A stretch of DNA of 64,000 bases from Nymphaea colorata. Its lineage: Eukaryota > Streptophyta > Magnoliopsida > Nymphaeales > Nymphaeaceae. Numbering within the stretch: position 1 is the first letter of the stretch; each line of letters opens with the position of its first letter. Below, in pieces: positions 61,281 to 64,000 of this stretch. The notes below the pieces were generated by a model. The model was given only the letters and a program-made list of their open reading frames with translations. It searched no databases and was not told the origin of the DNA. Made by a program: the position numbers and the translations under genes. The stretch covers positions 8,402,334 through 8,466,333 of the forward strand of contig NC_045147.1 of the NCBI RefSeq assembly GCF_008831285.2, in the 5' to 3' direction.

Positions 61281-62779
61281 CTCTCGCTTTTGAACCCCAT
61301 AGGCATGCAACCCCTGCATAAGCAAAAGCAGATACCTACCCAGGGCGAGGCAAAGACGGCAGGTGGTTTTATCCACCTAGGGAACGGTTTTTGGTGAAAA
61401 TTTGGGAAAAGAAAAACGTACTGCTTTTGATAGATGGTCTTCTGCCTCTTTCCTATATTCAGGGTATACATCAAGTATCTTGCCTCTTAGAAACTCAAAG
61501 CTGGCCCGCTGGGACGGCTCTTTTCTTTGATCTGCATGAAAAGCAGGGAAGTTTATCTCAGTGGCTTAAGGCATTTCCAATGTCTAAAACCACCAGAAAC
61601 TCGAAGTAAAACTACATTAACAATTCCCTATTCGCATTGTAGACTTTCTAGTCTTAACCCATCCTAAGAAATACCAAGTATATGTTTTTGTATTTTTGAC
61701 TGTGCTATTTTAATTTGTCAGAGAAGGCATGCAACTATTGGACAATGTTACTGGTACGTTAGTTTCAGAATGCTAATCCGGCAATCGAATCTACGGAAAG
61801 CACTTCAAATATTATTAAAAAGGAAAAACTGTTCCAGAGCTTACAACCACTGCTATGGCTGTTTAGTAAGCGCCAGAGAACCTCGGATAATTCGTTTATA
61901 CCTTTGTTTCTCACGGTCATTTACCATTCAATCTACAATTTAGTAGCTTATCCATGTTCCGTTACCCCTAATCGTGCATGAAACTATGGGTTAGAAGGAG
62001 CGCTGACGCATGACGGAAATTTCTAATAGGCTTTTAGTGAGTTAAAGCAGAGGTTTGAATCAGGTTTTTGAAAAAAAAACCTTGAGTCGCCTAACTCAAG
62101 GCCGCCCGAGAAACAAGTTTCATTTGATCGTTGATTAACGAGTTCTCCTTCTCGCAAGGTTAACAACTAAAGAGAAGCAGCAATGCTCCACTACAACCAG
62201 GGTTTCCTAAAAACTCATCCGCCAAGATGGATCACATCAAGGTTATGATTCCCAGCTAAACCGCTCACTTAAGGTAATCAAACTATTTTCCACGACCAGG
62301 CAGCCAATCCTTTGTCATCGAGCCGAAGGAGCTTCTCACAAACTGCTTCCTGGAGAGGCCACTTGTTCATCCACCCAATTGACAAATGATTCTTCTGTTC
62401 TTTTTTTCGCCGTATCCGGGACGAAAAGGAAACTGCAAAGTGGCAGGGCAGTGCGCTTGTGCCAGCAACGCACCCAGACACTGAGGACCAACTCCCTTTC
62501 AACTCATAAGGCGCTGTCTAAGGCTTCCCGCAGCCACATTTCAAGAAAGAAAAGCATCAGGCGCAGGAAAGAGGGAAAATACATACCCAGAGGGAAAGCG
62601 TCGTCGAGGATGCGGAGGGCGATGTTCGCCTGTTGGTGAAGAGCGGATATCTTCTCCACGGGGTCAGAGGGGAAGTAGGTGTCGCGAAAGGCGTAGAGAT
62701 CGTCGGCTGCCTTCGTAGACCTCGCGATAGGATCGGCTACAGCTTCGCCAGCTGCAACTCCTTCGATGCCTTCCTCCAT
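14299..62779 (-). CDS. TTC5-like protein: TPR repeats plus C-terminal OB fold (13 exons over 48.5 kb)
   Basis: Minus-strand exons: 62779-62587, 61531-61422, 61200-61090, 61014-60957, 60025-59936, 58000-57906, 57745-57692, 57565-57422, 23022-22965, 22805-22691, 22403-22334, 14579-14508, 14415-14299. They total 1,287 nt (428 aa) with every phase matching and no internal stop. The length is close to mammalian TTC5 (440 aa). Exons 2-8 give TPR blocks ([47 protein letters not shown]); exons 10-13 give the OB fold ([46 protein letters not shown]). In mammals TTC5/Strap binds p300 and, on ribosomes, nascent tubulin to trigger tubulin mRNA decay; the plant role is inferred only. Intron 4 has a GC donor (CAAG|GCAAGG) and intron 8 a weak donor (AAAAG|GTCATC). 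The start was chosen because family-like sequence begins there; an in-frame upstream ATG exists at 62,920. Introns 8 and 11 are swollen by transposons. Confidence 0.9.
14580..15957. other. TTC5-like intron 11, left part; no gene recognised
   Basis: About 14,786-15,200 has a different texture: it starts with TGCATTTGGATGCC and contains many short GTTTTGGG/CCAAAAC-like pieces, suggesting an old DNA-transposon remnant. The 149-aa minus-strand open frame there matches nothing I know. The rest shows no feature up to the Copia A target site. Confidence 0.4.
15958..16213 (+). repeat. 5' LTR of Copia A
   Basis: 256 bp, starting TGTTGAAGTATG and ending CGTGTTTCTACA; same sequence as the 3' LTR. Confidence 0.95.
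16214..16225 (+). other. Primer-binding site of Copia A
   Basis: TGGTATCAGAGC directly after the 5' LTR, complementary to the 3' end of plant initiator methionine tRNA. Confidence 0.9.
16280..16455. repeat. GCC/GCT-rich trinucleotide tract in the Copia A leader
   Basis: An imperfect GC-rich triplet array between primer site and pol. Open frames here read mainly Ala or Pro and look like composition artefacts. The same tract is longer in Copia B. Confidence 0.8.
17168..20542 (+). pseudogene. Copia A pol polyprotein with one internal stop
   Basis: The frame starts at MAASSS (17,168) and reaches protease [12 protein letters not shown] (D-S-G intact), the integrase zinc motif (WHERLGH...CDVCHLAKH), core residues in [16 protein letters not shown] and [16 protein letters not shown] with YVDDMI, and RNase H ([24 protein letters not shown]). 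A TGA at 19,085-19,087 replaces a Trp codon (NMTW in Copia B). It separates integrase from RT, so this copy makes no full polyprotein. The final stop TGA (20,540-20,542) lies inside the 3' LTR. Confidence 0.92.
20537..20792 (+). repeat. 3' LTR of Copia A
   Basis: 256 bp, preceded by the polypurine tract GAGGGGGAG and followed by the GTAAC target duplication. Confidence 0.95.
21244..21750 (+). pseudogene. Gene fragment resembling a class XI myosin coiled coil
   Basis: One frame reads [17 protein letters not shown] and, after a one-base loss, [18 protein letters not shown]. About 370 bases on, a second block reads [11 protein letters not shown]. The heptad-rich sequence and the order '[14 protein letters not shown]...RLEDKLS' recall two neighbouring exons of the plant myosin XI coiled-coil region, with an intron-like gap kept. 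It is on the opposite strand to the TTC5-like gene. Capture by a transposon or a small genomic duplication could explain it; another coiled-coil protein remains possible. Confidence 0.4.
21621..21700. repeat. Two-copy tandem repeat, 40-bp unit
   Basis: The unit starting TGATCATG(C/T)TTTTTAG is repeated head to tail with one base difference, inside the gap between the two coiled-coil blocks. Confidence 0.95.
21970..22150. repeat. Possible MITE remnant in TTC5-like intron 11
   Basis: Dense short inverted and direct pieces (CCAGGTTTT, AACCTGG, CATCCAAA, GGCATCC) suggest a small DNA-transposon footprint. No clean terminal inverted repeats or target duplication were found. Confidence 0.3.
25569..25967. 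mobile_element. 399-bp hAT-like MITE inside the gypsy
   Basis: An AT-rich, non-coding block is flanked by a perfect 8-bp direct repeat GTGCAGAC (25,561-25,568 and 25,968-25,975), the target duplication size of hAT elements. The ends are CAGCATCATAG and (complement) CAGTGTCACAA, sharing the CAG start and TCA at the same offset. It interrupts the gypsy between protease and RT. Confidence 0.65.
27106..27606 (+). pseudogene. Gypsy integrase with lost catalytic residues
   Basis: Blocks [35 protein letters not shown] and [14 protein letters not shown] follow the gypsy integrase order. The second catalytic Asp of the usual VSDRD is replaced (VSHRV), and the Glu of QTDGQTE is Lys. A TAG follows after CYAEL. 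Inactive. Confidence 0.85.
28340..28480. repeat. 64-bp tandem repeats within the Copia E LTR
   Basis: Units beginning AGCCTAGAGTGAAGCAACAC recur every 64 bp. The 3' LTR is 64 bp longer than the 5' LTR (488 versus 424), consistent with one extra unit. Confidence 0.8.
28584..32409 (-). pseudogene. Copia E gag-pol, broken by stops and frameshifts
   Basis: Gag end (32,409-32,128) with LSGLGPVF and a following knuckle ([14 protein letters not shown], near 32,010); protease [13 protein letters not shown] (31,891-31,148); integrase [24 protein letters not shown] and [11 protein letters not shown] (30,592-31,077); RT start [14 protein letters not shown] (30,353-29,727); RNase [24 protein letters not shown] (29,210-28,584). 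The RT middle between about 29,727 and 29,210 is badly damaged. The order is copia. No complete polyprotein is possible. Confidence 0.88.
33700..35070 (+). mobile_element. hAT transposase fragment (BED finger, DUF659-like) inside Copia F
   Basis: From 34,201 a decayed BED-finger start reads ASSDPTWQW and [16 protein letters not shown]. The 171-aa frame at 34,356-34,871 is an acidic then basic linker. The frame at 34,718-35,083 holds [19 protein letters not shown], typical of the DUF659 part of plant hAT transposases. The upstream 33,720-33,890 is full of GTATCG/CGATAC inverted pieces like hAT subterminal repeats. A left end CAGTGTTG at 33,700 is likely. The right end is not clean and some copia sequence is lost, so this is a truncated copy. 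Confidence 0.65.
33720..33890. repeat. GTATCG/CGATAC subterminal inverted-repeat cluster
   Basis: Many short copies in both orientations (GTATCGTG, CGTATCGATGATAC, CGTATCATACGATA, GCGATAC, GATACGG). This could bind transposase or fold as hairpins. Confidence 0.7.
35792..35888. repeat. Tandem duplication (period 56) near the Copia F RNase H end
   Basis: The segment TTCACTAA(G/A)GCACTTGCTT and what follows occurs at 35,801 and 35,857; it duplicates the last codons of the RNase H region. Confidence 0.9.
35939..36063 (+). repeat. Possible 3' LTR (or part) of Copia F
   Basis: A polypurine tract GAGAGGGGA is followed by TGTTAGCATTTAAGG at 35,939, the expected LTR start. The right limit is unclear; the sequence runs into an AT/GT microsatellite and no second LTR copy exists for comparison. 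Confidence 0.5.
36064..36837. other. Probable LTR region upstream of gypsy D
   Basis: Non-coding. It ends GCTAACA just before a primer-site-like sequence, as a 5' LTR would. The last 200 bases have LTR-type features (TACTTAAG, AAACCCTAATG). The left limit is not defined because no 3' copy is present. Confidence 0.4.
36860..37651 (+). pseudogene. Gypsy D gag
   Basis: Begins [16 protein letters not shown] and contains the retrotransposon gag block from FPRFSGHDP to [14 protein letters not shown]. In-frame stops occur near 36,992, 37,322 and 37,427. Gag would form the virus-like particle; this copy cannot. Confidence 0.75.
37692..39097 (+). pseudogene. Gypsy D protease and first half of RT
   Basis: Frame 37,692-38,279 holds a Cys/His cluster and an aspartic protease start (VLIDTD). 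The following frames reach [17 protein letters not shown] (from 38,699), [27 protein letters not shown] and the active-site box FFDDIL just before the Copia B insertion. Stops at 38,277 and 39,020 break it. Confidence 0.85.
39349..42735 (-). CDS. Copia B pol polyprotein, uninterrupted (1,128 codons)
   Basis: A single open frame: protease [13 protein letters not shown], integrase zinc motif ([11 protein letters not shown]...CDVCHLAKH) and core ([27 protein letters not shown]), RT ([23 protein letters not shown]), RNase H ([28 protein letters not shown]) and the C-terminus YAQLEGEC. The first Met opens in leader sequence; a second in-frame Met (42,696) is closer to the protease. No Gag or CCHC knuckle precedes the protease. 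All catalytic residues I can recognise are present, so it may encode working enzymes. The stop lies in the 3' LTR. Confidence 0.93.
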   Translation of the reverse strand: MGLIGNPDITAHVMADCRMGEWIIDSGATHHMTGDPKVFHGYKLSSGKDRVSLADGSSISVAGKGSLPLLNKFLVHNALHVPHIPLNLLSVSKITKELNCELIFSADRCVMQDLVTGKRIGIGLASDGLYRLPMRAAQALMTAVSQATKNREDSLQLLLRWHERLGHLPFGLLRQLFPDICSRLDMTMVSCDVCHLAKHVRASYPLSSHRSNEVFAMIHSDVWGPAGIPSCHGFQYFITFIDDYSRNTIVYLLKDRSEVPTVIETFIAYVETQYGASVKTFRSDNAREYMCQSVDSFFRKKGIVHETSCSYTPPQNGVAERKNRQLLNMTRALLFQRHVPKKYWGDAVLTSAYLINRLPSRVLNGKTPHSLLPGTREPFSLPLRVFGCVCFIHNHSPHIKKLDPRSIKGIFLGYSPTQKGYKCRDPSTGRAYVTKDVTFLEHVSYFGENPLQGEYSMSREEYSPSQEIQFTDFLDYRRDSVGPSSEVHEQEKNGPSSEVHEQLKNGECSTEAEEKCNRLFGQVYSRRRVCTDEMTGGENSTPNPISPSLDDPSRAQKQPVEEEIQTVAASEELPIALRKGVRSCTQHPIGNFVSYSRLSKDYKCFVSSLSLTMIPRNVAEAQSDPKWTYAMQEEMEALRRNMTWEVVKIPEEAHLVGSKWVYTIKYKPDGSVERYKARLVAKGFSQKYGIDYLETFAPVAKMKTVRVIISLAVMKEWKMYQLDVKNAFLNGDLEEEVYMCMPPGYEEPGKCCKLRKALYGLKQSPRAWFERLRLVMRQCGYHQGNGDHTLFVKRNKQKVTILLVYVDDMIVTGDDEDEIMKLKKLLAIEFDLKDLGKLKYFLGIEIARSGTSLVLNQRKYTLDLLKETGKLGCRPASTPLDAGHKLSLRDGELLCEEAKRRYQCLVGKLIYLTLTRPDITFAVNVMSQFMHAPTDAHLKAVDRILCYLKRNPGKGLLYVKQDTLGIEGYSDADWAGCIDTRRSTSGYCIYLGGNLIVWRSKRQDVCSRSSAEAEYRAVAMGVSELLWLKVLLTDIGIKVEEPMKMYCDNKSAINLANNPVLHDRTKHVEIDRHFIRERIDAKELILPYMRSEDQTADVLTKALSSTSFERNVSKLGMFDMYAQLEGEC
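43085..43410. repeat. Expanded GGC-rich triplet tract in the Copia B leader
   Basis: Imperfect GGC/GGT/GCA triplets, longer than the matching tract in Copia A, so the array has changed length since the copies split. It lies between primer site and pol. Confidence 0.85.
43723..44753 (+). pseudogene. Gypsy D RT end, RNase H and integrase start
   Basis: Continues after Copia B with the RT connection ([25 protein letters not shown]), RNase H ([42 protein letters not shown]) and an integrase zinc start ([18 protein letters not shown]). Stops occur near 44,157 and 44,368, and the element ends at about 44,753. Confidence 0.85.
44756..45474. other. Unassigned region between gypsy D and Copia C
   Basis: A 137-aa plus-strand frame (44,767-45,180), charged and rich in Ala, Glu, Arg and Lys, has no recognised domain. 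The sequence is GC-rich compared with its surroundings and may be retroelement leader or gag debris. It ends at the Copia C target site. Confidence 0.4.
45475..45723 (+). repeat. 5' LTR of Copia C
   Basis: 249 bp, TGTTGATAGATTG...CGTATCTCTACA, followed by the initiator-Met primer site. Confidence 0.95.
46104..46658 (+). pseudogene. Copia C gag N-terminal frame, ending at a frameshift
   Basis: Starts [10 protein letters not shown] and runs through the copia gag block ([54 protein letters not shown]). At about 46,551-46,560 one base appears to be missing: the true continuation ([15 protein letters not shown]) is in the frame that becomes pol. The frame then reads nonsense to a stop at 46,658. 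The break is mid-gag, not at a gag-pol border. Confidence 0.85.
46424..50428 (+). CDS. Copia C gag C-terminus plus complete pol, open frame
   Basis: An open frame of 1,334 codons; homologous sequence begins at about 46,555 with WEELDYHSD. It contains a CCHC knuckle [14 protein letters not shown], protease [13 protein letters not shown], integrase ([38 protein letters not shown]), RT ([11 protein letters not shown]) and RNase H ([24 protein letters not shown]), ending YAQLEGEC. All visible catalytic residues are intact. It is joined to gag only by the frameshift, so this copy would make pol poorly unless the shift is bypassed. The stop TGA lies in the 3' LTR. Confidence 0.9.
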   Translation: MGGPRANVWPKEDRNSYLPSNEDSLWHSTRDLVCCRVLWGFESQWEELDYHSDIPWHCPHDQALYVAHEWENRVFLFLAGLNDEFEGVRSQILNSGEVSSIEDVYSCVEAEEQRRLVTKEGKRELVPYNERSALVSRGPGGPSRSLRRCTHCKKTGHTVDYCWDLHPEKKGNRGRSLTGRTPVSEVQASSGEKVSISADQLRELRAYLGRLDVNKTETSEGTTANHALAAIGNQGNSSVGEWIVDSGATHHMTGNPKLFHEYKLSSGRERVSLADGSSTCVAGEGTLSLLDKFHVQGALHVPQFPLNLLSVSRLTKELNCELIFSADRCVLQDLVTGKRIGIGLASDGLYRLPIRVATALLTAIRKTDKRREDCLQSFMYWHERFGHLPFGILKHLFPDLCSSFDVSSISCDVCQFAKHVRASYPLSSSCANEAFSLIHSDVWGPSGIHTRQGFQYFITFIDDFSRATFIYLLKDRSEVPRIIETFILLVHTQYGANVKTFRSDNAREYMCRPVEEFLRQRGIVHETSCSYTPPQNGVAERKNRQLLNVTRALLFQRNLPKHYWGDAVLTSAYLINRMPSRVLNGRTPHSLLPGSRPPFPLPPRVFGCVCFIHDHSPNVKKLDPRSIKGVFVGYSPTQKGYKCIDPITGRAYVTRDVTFLEHASYFGANPLQGEQSVGREEYSQRQELQFIDFLDYKKTESLNTVDVPEKEERGDNSIEKEGPQLFGQFYSRRGTRTEVMTCDARSTSNPNATPSLDEPSPTEETVETHDEVEKKNGDLPIALRKGVRSCTQHPSGNFVSYSRLGKDYKCFVSTLSLAVIPRTVAEAQSDSKWADAMKEEIDALRRNLTWEVVKIPEAAHLVGSKWVYTIKYKPDGSVERYKARLVAKGFSQKYGIDYLETFAPVAKMKTVRVVISLAVMKEWKMYQLDVKNAFLNGDLEEEVYMHMPPGYEESEMCCKLKKALYGLKQSPKAWFERLRRVMIRHGYKQGNGDHTLFVKKKESKVTLLLVYVDDMIVTGDDEEEIIKLKGLLATEFDLKDLGKLRYFLGMEVARSSTGLVLNQRKYTLDLLEETGKLGCRPTPTPFDTGHKLSLRDGEPLCEEDKGRYQRLVGKLIYLTLTRPDITFAVNVLSQFMHAPTDAHLKAVDRVLCYLKKNPGKGLLYVKQETVEIEGYSDADWAGCGDTRRSTTGYCVYLGGNLVVWRSKRQDVCSRSSAEAEYRAVAMGVSELLWLKILLTNIGIEIEGPMKMYCDNKSAINLANNPVLHDRTKHVEIDRHFIRERIDAKELILPYMKSEDQTADVLTKALPSASFERNVSKLGMFDMYAQLEGEC
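50423..50671 (+). repeat. 3' LTR of Copia C
   Basis: 249 bp, preceded by GAGGGGGAG and followed by the ATTGC target duplication. Confidence 0.95.
50677..52590. other. LTR/leader-like non-coding sequence after Copia C
   Basis: A TATAAATA at 50,784-50,791 and the downstream TGAAATATTGAAG resemble the promoter-R part of an LTR. What follows is C-rich non-coding sequence (51,700-52,500, many CACCTC/CCACT pieces) typical of a long retroelement leader. Short open frames here match nothing. Confidence 0.4.
52593..53182 (+). pseudogene. Unknown ORF upstream of a gypsy gag (possible extra ORF of an Ogre-like element)
   Basis: Two overlapping frames (52,593-53,030; 52,826-53,182) seem to be one frameshifted protein: GDTDSMEG and [17 protein letters not shown] overlap at the shift. 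No domain is recognised. Its place just before gag matches the extra ORF1 of Ogre/Tat gypsy elements, but I infer this from position only. Confidence 0.4.
53602..54513 (+). pseudogene. Gag of the Tat/Ogre-like gypsy
   Basis: A 304-codon frame from [10 protein letters not shown] (an upstream in-frame Met lies at 53,464). The first 130 residues are charged, with Lys runs and a Ser stretch; the rest is a retrotransposon gag domain ending LIERAECI before TAG. The protein would coat the element's RNA. The ORF is long for such a decayed remnant, but the downstream parts are broken. Confidence 0.75.
53602..56570 (+). mobile_element. Tat/Ogre-like Ty3/gypsy remnant: gag and protease
   Basis: Gag (53,602-54,513) has a long Lys/Ser-rich N-terminus, then [46 protein letters not shown]. 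After a stop the gag C-terminus continues ([12 protein letters not shown], near 54,780). A protease block VLIDGGASL (near 55,395) with [12 protein letters not shown] and [12 protein letters not shown] (55,600-55,675) is typical of the Tat lineage. The pre-RT linker ([14 protein letters not shown]) ends at about 56,570. RT, RNase H and integrase are absent. Several stops show decay. Confidence 0.75.
56571..57180. other. LTR-like sequence with TATA box at the left of TTC5-like exon 8
   Basis: A TATAAATA at 56,966-56,973 is preceded by a (CT)n tract and followed by AT-rich leader-like sequence. This looks like an LTR or solo-LTR part, but no second copy is in the window. Confidence 0.35.
57369..57374 (-). 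terminator. AATAAA signal just inside TTC5-like intron 8
   Basis: A canonical poly(A) hexamer on the coding strand, 48 nt past the weak exon 8 donor and after the in-frame TAG of a read-through product. Use of it would give a TPR-only protein without the OB fold. AATAAA is common in AT-rich DNA, so function is a guess. Confidence 0.3.
58543..59374. mobile_element. hAT-like non-autonomous element in TTC5-like intron 5
   Basis: The ends read CAATATTTAAAG and (complement) CAATGTTTTAAAA. The left 170 bases are packed with GACTCGG/TGACTTGG and the right 80 with CCGAGTC, as in plant hAT subterminal repeats. The middle is AT-rich without coding. A target duplication is not clear, so the exact ends may be off by a few bases. 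Confidence 0.55.
60253..60480. repeat. MITE-like block of GATCTTAGATC repeats, TTC5-like intron 4 side
   Basis: Palindromic AGATCTTAGATC and GGATCTTAGATCC units occur at both ends of a roughly 230-bp stretch upstream of exon 5. It may be a small DNA transposon. An A/T-rich low-complexity stretch (60,550-60,890) follows. Confidence 0.4.
61247..61278. repeat. (CT)n microsatellite in TTC5-like intron 2
   Basis: About 16 CT units on the plus strand, (AG)n on the gene strand, 46 bases upstream of the exon 3 acceptor. Confidence 0.95.
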
Positions 62780-64000
62780 CGCGGATAGAACATCCAAACG
62801 AACGAAGGTGGGGGCGGGCAGTCGCGAGAGTCTAATACCATTTTTGAGACAGGAAGGGTAAGGATGTAATTGGGAATCAAAATATAACTTAAAGCAAGCG
62901 AACGGCAAGAAATAATCCAACTCGTGGGAACCGTTTGAGTTCTAAAAAACTAGGGGGCGTTTGTTGAATTTTCTGATTCTTTGGTGAAATATTATCAGGG
63001 GCAAAGTTTCCTTGGTAAAGGGTTGGAGAGTTGAAATTCCACAATGAAAAAGTTCACTCGTTGGTGTTTGATGCTGAAGTGAGGGAATGAGAGAAAAACA
63101 GACATTGATCATAACATAATAAAATTATCAAGTAATCATTAATAAATAACCACATGAATTTTCTTGCTTATGAAAGATGGCCTTTGCAAAATTAACAAAT
63201 TTACACAACAAATGATCATAACATAATAAAATGATTAAGCAATGATAATGAACATGAAAGAAAAGAGATGTTCACAAGCGCCATATAGATAAGACAGCTG
63301 AAGGTTATAACAAACCAAAAGTTGAGCATTACACAACCTGGAACATAACAAAAAAGATGTTAATAAGAACAGAGAGAAATGACGAACAAAGAACAAGCAT
63401 GTATTGCGTTCACGGAGAACAAGCGATTTTAGTATTTTATATTTTCTTTGTGATGTTATGTCACAAGTTCATTGGGGAAGTCAGCATGCATTGTCTCTCC
63501 CTCATAAACATTTAACGGACACTTAAAACACATTCTGTGCATGAACCCGTAACATGGAAATAGGGAAAACAAGACCAAAGAAAAACGACAAACAAAGAAC
63601 AAACATGCATATACATACATCAGAAAATGCTTAACACAAAATCCTCCAAAACACTATACAAGATCAAGAACAATCCAGTTTCGGCATACATCTTTGGTGC
63701 ATATGCAGTTGCAACAAAGAGACGGGGGAATGAGAGAGAGAGTGTGTGTGTGAGTGAAAGAATGGCGTCTTCTACTACCTTTGGATGTTTGGGATGGAAG
63801 GTCACCGGGGCCGAAATCTGCATAGAGTCAAGAACCAGAGGTGCCGCTCAATAGTTCGGCAAAATGGTTTCCTGCATGGCATGTGCAAGTGAGGTAAGTT
63901 TACCTGGATAAATAGTCAGAGCCCTCCGACCATTTACCGTGGTAAATTTCAATAAAAATGCTCCCTTAGGTAAAGTTTTTGCCATTTGATGGAGGGGAAA
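62780..64000. other. Upstream region of the TTC5-like gene
   Basis: It contains the promoter and 5' untranslated region of the minus-strand gene. No TATA box was evident. A GGGGGCGTTTGTTG sequence near 62,953 looks like one end of a plant MITE, but a partner end was not found. A short (GA)n-(GT)n tract lies at 63,735-63,752. No coding signal was recognised. Confidence 0.5.

Noticed and set aside
62943-64000. MITE starting GGGGGCGTTTG upstream of the TTC5-like gene
   Set aside because: Only one end seen; a partner end with inverted sequence was not found in the window.

Overview
This window is nuclear DNA of a flowering plant. It holds two spliced, intron-rich genes of plant type: a SULTR-family sulfate transporter and a TTC5-like tetratricopeptide/OB-fold protein. 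Around and inside them are Ty1/copia and Ty3/gypsy LTR retrotransposons with plant initiator-Met-tRNA primer sites, hAT-type elements, a LINE and many microsatellites. Nothing seen points to a particular species. No tRNA, rRNA, CRISPR or bacterial features were seen.

Layout: 1-4.36 kb is a decayed LINE (minus strand) that runs off the left edge. 5.30-12.90 kb is a 13-exon SULTR2-like gene (plus strand) with a TATA box and one apparent single-base deletion in exon 3. 14.30-62.78 kb is a 13-exon TTC5-like gene on the minus strand. Its 1,287-nt coding sequence (428 aa) is intact, but it is spread over 48.5 kb because introns 8 (34.4 kb) and 11 (7.8 kb) have been filled by transposable elements. 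The two genes are convergent, with stop codons 1.4 kb apart.

Inside intron 11 is Copia A (15,958-20,792, identical LTRs, TSD GTAAC), next to a fragment resembling a myosin coiled coil. Intron 8 is a layered deposit. An old copia (F, about 23.16-35.94 kb) is split by a gypsy (about 23.7-27.85 kb, itself carrying a 399-bp hAT-like MITE), by Copia E (28,099-33,416, minus) and by a hAT fragment (about 33.70-35.07 kb). Next comes gypsy D (36.8-44.76 kb), split inside its reverse transcriptase by Copia B (39,098-43,722, minus). Then come Copia C (45,475-50,671, plus) and a Tat/Ogre-like gypsy gag-protease remnant (about 52.6-56.57 kb).

The observation I rate highest, with the 48.5-kb gene, is that copias A and B form a gag-less subfamily. 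The gag region is gone and the leader runs almost directly into protease-integrase-RT-RNase H, yet both copies have nearly identical LTR pairs and perfect target duplications, so the lineage has moved recently. Copia C is a close relative that keeps a gag, although this copy carries a gag frameshift. A C-like element is a plausible trans-supplier of Gag, comparable to barley BARE2/BARE1.
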